Position numbers and translations under genes: made by a program. From NCBI GenBank assembly GCA_003136335.1, contig PLEA01000458.1, positions 1 through 9,392 of the forward strand: a DNA stretch of 9,392 nt, read 5' to 3'. The number at the start of each line of letters is the position of its first letter. The stretch's first letter is position 1. The notes below the pieces were generated by a model, which ran no database searches, was not told the DNA's origin, and saw nothing but the letters and a program-made list of their open reading frames with translations. This stretch comes from Acidobacteriaceae bacterium (GTDB lineage: Bacteria; Acidobacteriota; Terriglobia; Terriglobales; SbA1). This document shows, piece after piece, positions 7,115 to 9,392 of the stretch.

Positions 7115-7494
7115 TGAAGATTCTCATCGACACTCATGTTTTGTTGTGGGGACTTCAGAGCGAGGCAAAGCTGTCTCGCCGGGTACGGGCCCTATTGCCT
7201 GCGGCCGACGTATGGATCAGTGTCGCTAGTCTGTGGGAGATCATCGCGAAAGTACAGGTCGGAAAGCTCGCTCTACCCACACCCTTGGGCGATTACTTAA
7301 CTGCAAAGCTGACGGCAAATGGTGTCTCTGTTCTTCCACTCACGTTTGATCATGTGAAGCGCCTGGAAGAATTACCTCTGCATCATCGCGACCCTTTTGA
7401 CCGGATTCTCATTGCGCAGAGTCTCAATGAATCGATGCCACTGGTCAGCGCAGATCCACAGTTTGAAAAATACTCAGTAGAACTCATCTGGTGA
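7114..7494 (+). CDS. vapC: VapC-type PIN-domain ribonuclease toxin
   Basis: 126 residues, a full-length PIN domain. VapC toxins are Mg-dependent RNases, many of which cut tRNA or 23S rRNA to stop translation until the antitoxin binds them. Seen: LIDTHVLLW with D6, SLWEI with E42, HHRDPFDRIL with D93 and D96, and LVSADPQF with D114. The conserved acidic set is intact, so the nuclease should be active. The start is ambiguous between GTG at 7111 and ATG at 7114. I chose ATG because it gives the usual MKILIDTH start and a one-base overlap with the antitoxin stop. The only purine-rich site, AAGGAG near 7088-7093, is too far upstream, which fits translational coupling. The RNA target cannot be predicted. 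Confidence 0.93.
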   Translation: MKILIDTHVLLWGLQSEAKLSRRVRALLPAADVWISVASLWEIIAKVQVGKLALPTPLGDYLTAKLTANGVSVLPLTFDHVKRLEELPLHHRDPFDRILIAQSLNESMPLVSADPQFEKYSVELIW

Positions 7495-7521
7495 CCGAGT
7501 CCATTGTTTGCAGCTACTAAG

Positions 7522-7549
7522 AGCTGAAAGCTAGGAGCTAGAAGCTGAT
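7522..7549. repeat. Four-copy 7-bp tandem repeat in the gpmI ribosome-binding region
   Basis: AGCT occurs at 7522, 7529, 7536 and 7543, exactly 7 bp apart, with purine-rich fill, giving four heptamers of form AGCTRRN; a fifth AGCT at 7512 is out of register. The array fills half of the 57-bp vapC-gpmI gap and ends 2 bp before the gpmI ATG. The only Shine-Dalgarno-like AGGAG (7533-7537) is inside it. Confidence 0.7.
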
Positions 7550-7551
7550 TC

Positions 7552-9174
7552 ATGTCCCGTCCTAAACCACTCGTACTCATCATTCTCGACGGCTGGGGGT
7601 ATCGAGCCGAAACCAAAGCTAACGCCATCGCGCTGGCGCGCAAGCCTACTTACGACCGGCTGCTGAGCGAGTATCCCAACACGCTCATTCATACCAGCGG
7701 GCCGTTCGTGGGACTGCCTGAGGGGCAGATGGGCAACAGCGAGGTCGGGCACCTCAACATTGGGGCGGGGCGCATCGTGCATATGGATATCACGCGCATC
7801 GATCTGATGATTCGGAACGGAGAATTATTCAAGCATCCCGTGCTGCTTGACGCGATGAAGCACGCACAAACGGGCGAGCGGCGGTTGCATCTGTTCGGGC
7901 TGGTTTCTGACGGCGGTGTGCACTCGCAGCAGGCTCATCTCTATGCCCTGCTGAAGATGGCGAAGCAGAATGGGCTGGAGCGCGTGTTTGTGCACGCCTT
8001 CATGGACGGACGCGACACGTTGCCGACCAACGGCGCCGGGTATCTCGAACAGCTGCGGCAGAAAATGCGGGAGTACCACTGCGGCAAGATCGCCACCGTC
8101 AATGGGCGCTACTACGCCATGGACCGGGACCGGCGCTGGGAGCGCATTGCCAAGGCCTACAACGCGATGGTGTTCGCCGATGCGGAAGGCGGCAAATGCG
8201 CCGATCCGGTGCAGGGGATGAAAGATTCCTACAACAAGGGAGTGACCGACGAATTTGTGATTCCGTTCGTCTGTACGGATAGCCGTGGCCAGGCGCTGGC
8301 TACCATTCGGGATGGCGATTCGTGCATTTGTTTTAACTTTCGCGCCGACCGGGTTCGCCAGATTACGCGCGCGCTCGCCCGCAATAGCGGACTGAACGAC
8401 AAGGGCGGCAACGATCTTCCGGGCGCGGCCGATCTGGATGCGACCATTCCACGCGATCGCGTTTCGAAGAATTTGCATTACGTCTGCCTGACGCGCTACG
8501 ACAGGAATTTCAGTCTGCCAGTGGTGATCCCGCCCGAGTCGATGGCGAACATTCTGGCCAATGTGATGGCCGGGATGAACATGCGGAACCTGCGTGTGGC
8601 GGAGACGGAGAAGTATGCGCACGTCACGTATTTTTTTAATGGCGGCGTGGAACAGCCGTTCCCCGGCGAAGAGCGCGTGATGGTGCAATCGCCCAAGGTC
8701 GCGACTTACGACTTGAAGCCGGAGATGAGCGCCGCAGGCATTGCCGACGCCGTGGTGACGGCTACAGAGGAAGGGACGTTCGACGTGATGATCGTGAACT
8801 TTGCCAATGCCGACATGGTGGGGCATTCCGGCAAAATTGAACCTACAGTCAAGGCAGTCGAAGTTGTGGATGCTTGCCTCGGCCGCATTGAGAATGCGGT
8901 GCGGGCAAAAGGCGGAGCGATGCTGATCACCGCCGACCATGGTAATGCGGAGATGATGATCGATCCTGCGACTGGCGGGCCGCACACCGCGCATACCACT
9001 AACCCGGTGCCGTTTATTGTGGTCTCGGAAAATGCCAAGGAGTTCAGGTTGAAGCCGGGGGGATCGCTGCGCGATATTTCGCCCACCTTGCTGGGAATGC
9101 TTGGCGTGGACGAACCGAAAGAAATGACGGGGACGGACCTGCGGGTTCCGGTGAAGGAACTGAAGGCGAAATAA
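7552..9174 (+). CDS. gpmI: 2,3-bisphosphoglycerate-independent phosphoglycerate mutase
   Basis: Interconverts 3-phosphoglycerate and 2-phosphoglycerate through a phosphoserine intermediate; Mn-dependent, alkaline phosphatase superfamily, cytoplasmic. 540 residues, slightly longer than the usual 510 or so. Seen: [10 protein letters not shown] (9-18) with D13; [14 protein letters not shown] (58-71) with catalytic S63; [12 protein letters not shown] (119-130); MDGRDTLP (151-158); [15 protein letters not shown] (184-198); [10 protein letters not shown] (261-270); [15 protein letters not shown] (351-365); NADMVGHSG (419-427) with D421 and H425; ITADHGNAE (459-467) with D462 and H463; and [11 protein letters not shown] (477-487) with the last metal His. 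The set is complete. ATG at 7552 gives the standard [16 protein letters not shown] start. Its product is the substrate of enolase, encoded 1.3 kb upstream. No clear promoter lies in the short gap after vapC, so it may be read through from the vapBC promoter. Confidence 0.98.
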   Translation: MSRPKPLVLIILDGWGYRAETKANAIALARKPTYDRLLSEYPNTLIHTSGPFVGLPEGQMGNSEVGHLNIGAGRIVHMDITRIDLMIRNGELFKHPVLLDAMKHAQTGERRLHLFGLVSDGGVHSQQAHLYALLKMAKQNGLERVFVHAFMDGRDTLPTNGAGYLEQLRQKMREYHCGKIATVNGRYYAMDRDRRWERIAKAYNAMVFADAEGGKCADPVQGMKDSYNKGVTDEFVIPFVCTDSRGQALATIRDGDSCICFNFRADRVRQITRALARNSGLNDKGGNDLPGAADLDATIPRDRVSKNLHYVCLTRYDRNFSLPVVIPPESMANILANVMAGMNMRNLRVAETEKYAHVTYFFNGGVEQPFPGEERVMVQSPKVATYDLKPEMSAAGIADAVVTATEEGTFDVMIVNFANADMVGHSGKIEPTVKAVEVVDACLGRIENAVRAKGGAMLITADHGNAEMMIDPATGGPHTAHTTNPVPFIVVSENAKEFRLKPGGSLRDISPTLLGMLGVDEPKEMTGTDLRVPVKELKAK

Positions 9175-9212
9175 ATCGCATTCATGCCGTTCCATCATCC
9201 GCTGATTTGAGC

Positions 9213-9392
9213 TTAATCCGTCAGGAAGGCGGGAGCCGTGGCCAGAAGTCCTGCCGCTAACTCCAGATCGTGCAGGTCCTCGCGGCTGAAATCCTTCGCA
9301 AACTTCGAATCCAGTCCCTTGCGCGAAATCTGAATTACGCCCACCACTACCAAATCTCGATCCATGATCGGCACGGACATGAGCTTCTGAAT
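9213..9392 (-). CDS. GAF-domain protein, C-terminal 59 residues (partial, runs off right edge)
   Basis: GAF domains are small sensory or dimerisation domains that bind nucleotides, tetrapyrroles or other small ligands. Seen: the C-terminal half of a GAF fold, LMSVPIMDRDLVVVGVIQIS (4-23), followed by RKG, a helical stretch (FSREDLHDLELAAGLLATA) and a stop, so no output domain follows on the C-terminal side. Any kinase, cyclase or regulator domain would have to lie further N-terminal, outside the window. Convergent with gpmI, with 38 bp between the stop codons. The domain call is based on the strand pattern and the typical 'VP..D.....GVIQ.SRKG' signature; ligand and role are unknown. Confidence 0.8.
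   Translation of the reverse strand: MQKLMSVPIMDRDLVVVGVIQISRKGLDSKFAKDFSREDLHDLELAAGLLATAPAFLTD

Noticed and set aside
7825..9198. 457-residue minus-strand open frame antisense to gpmI
   Set aside because: Long but low-information His/Arg/Val-rich translation; the sense strand encodes a complete phosphoglycerate mutase with all catalytic motifs.

Overview
The window reads as bacterial chromosome, moderately GC-rich (high-50s percent by eye), with mostly weak or absent Shine-Dalgarno sequences. My best guess is an Acidobacteriota genome of the Terriglobia type. This rests on recalled family resemblance, not a search: a GH57 hydrolase beside a branching enzyme without the extra N-terminal module, an exported glycine-zipper protein with the 'PAGT...GD.F.A.V..P' layout, a DinB protein ending in 'YGPSADD', and a GAF protein. 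No rRNA, tRNA, insertion sequence, CRISPR array or phage gene was seen.

Layout, left to right. (1) 1-950, minus: 5' part of glgB (glycogen branching enzyme), running off the left edge. (2) 951-1237: divergent intergenic region with a GC-rich inverted repeat on each gene's leader side. (3) 1238-3511, plus: complete GH57 glycoside hydrolase. (4) 3512-3849: no gene with a normal start, but a solitary ribbon-helix-helix (VapB-like) antitoxin reading frame lies on the minus strand. (5) 3850-4611, minus: exported glycine-zipper protein with an 11-residue repeat linker. (6) 4612-4955: divergent promoter region. (7) 4956-6236, plus: enolase (eno). (8) 6294-6797, minus: DinB-family protein. (9) 6798-6886: compact divergent promoter region. 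(10) 6887-7494, plus: a complete type II toxin-antitoxin pair, a Phd/YefM-type antitoxin with a VapC PIN-domain toxin. (11) 7552-9174, plus: gpmI, cofactor-independent phosphoglycerate mutase. (12) 9213-9392, minus: C-terminal end of a GAF-domain protein, running off the right edge.

Functionally the window is a carbon-storage and lower-glycolysis neighbourhood. glgB and the GH57 enzyme act on alpha-glucans. GpmI (3-phosphoglycerate to 2-phosphoglycerate) and enolase (2-phosphoglycerate to phosphoenolpyruvate) catalyse consecutive steps. The DinB gene and toxin-antitoxin pair sit between eno and gpmI, and no clear promoter is visible between vapC and gpmI. No wholly new system was recognised. 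The most interesting items are small-scale: the antitoxin frame with no start codon, hairpins covering translation-start regions, a probably leaderless toxin-antitoxin promoter with an embedded palindrome, a 7-bp tandem repeat in the gpmI ribosome-binding region, and a 33-bp repeat array that seems to copy the first strand of its own domain.
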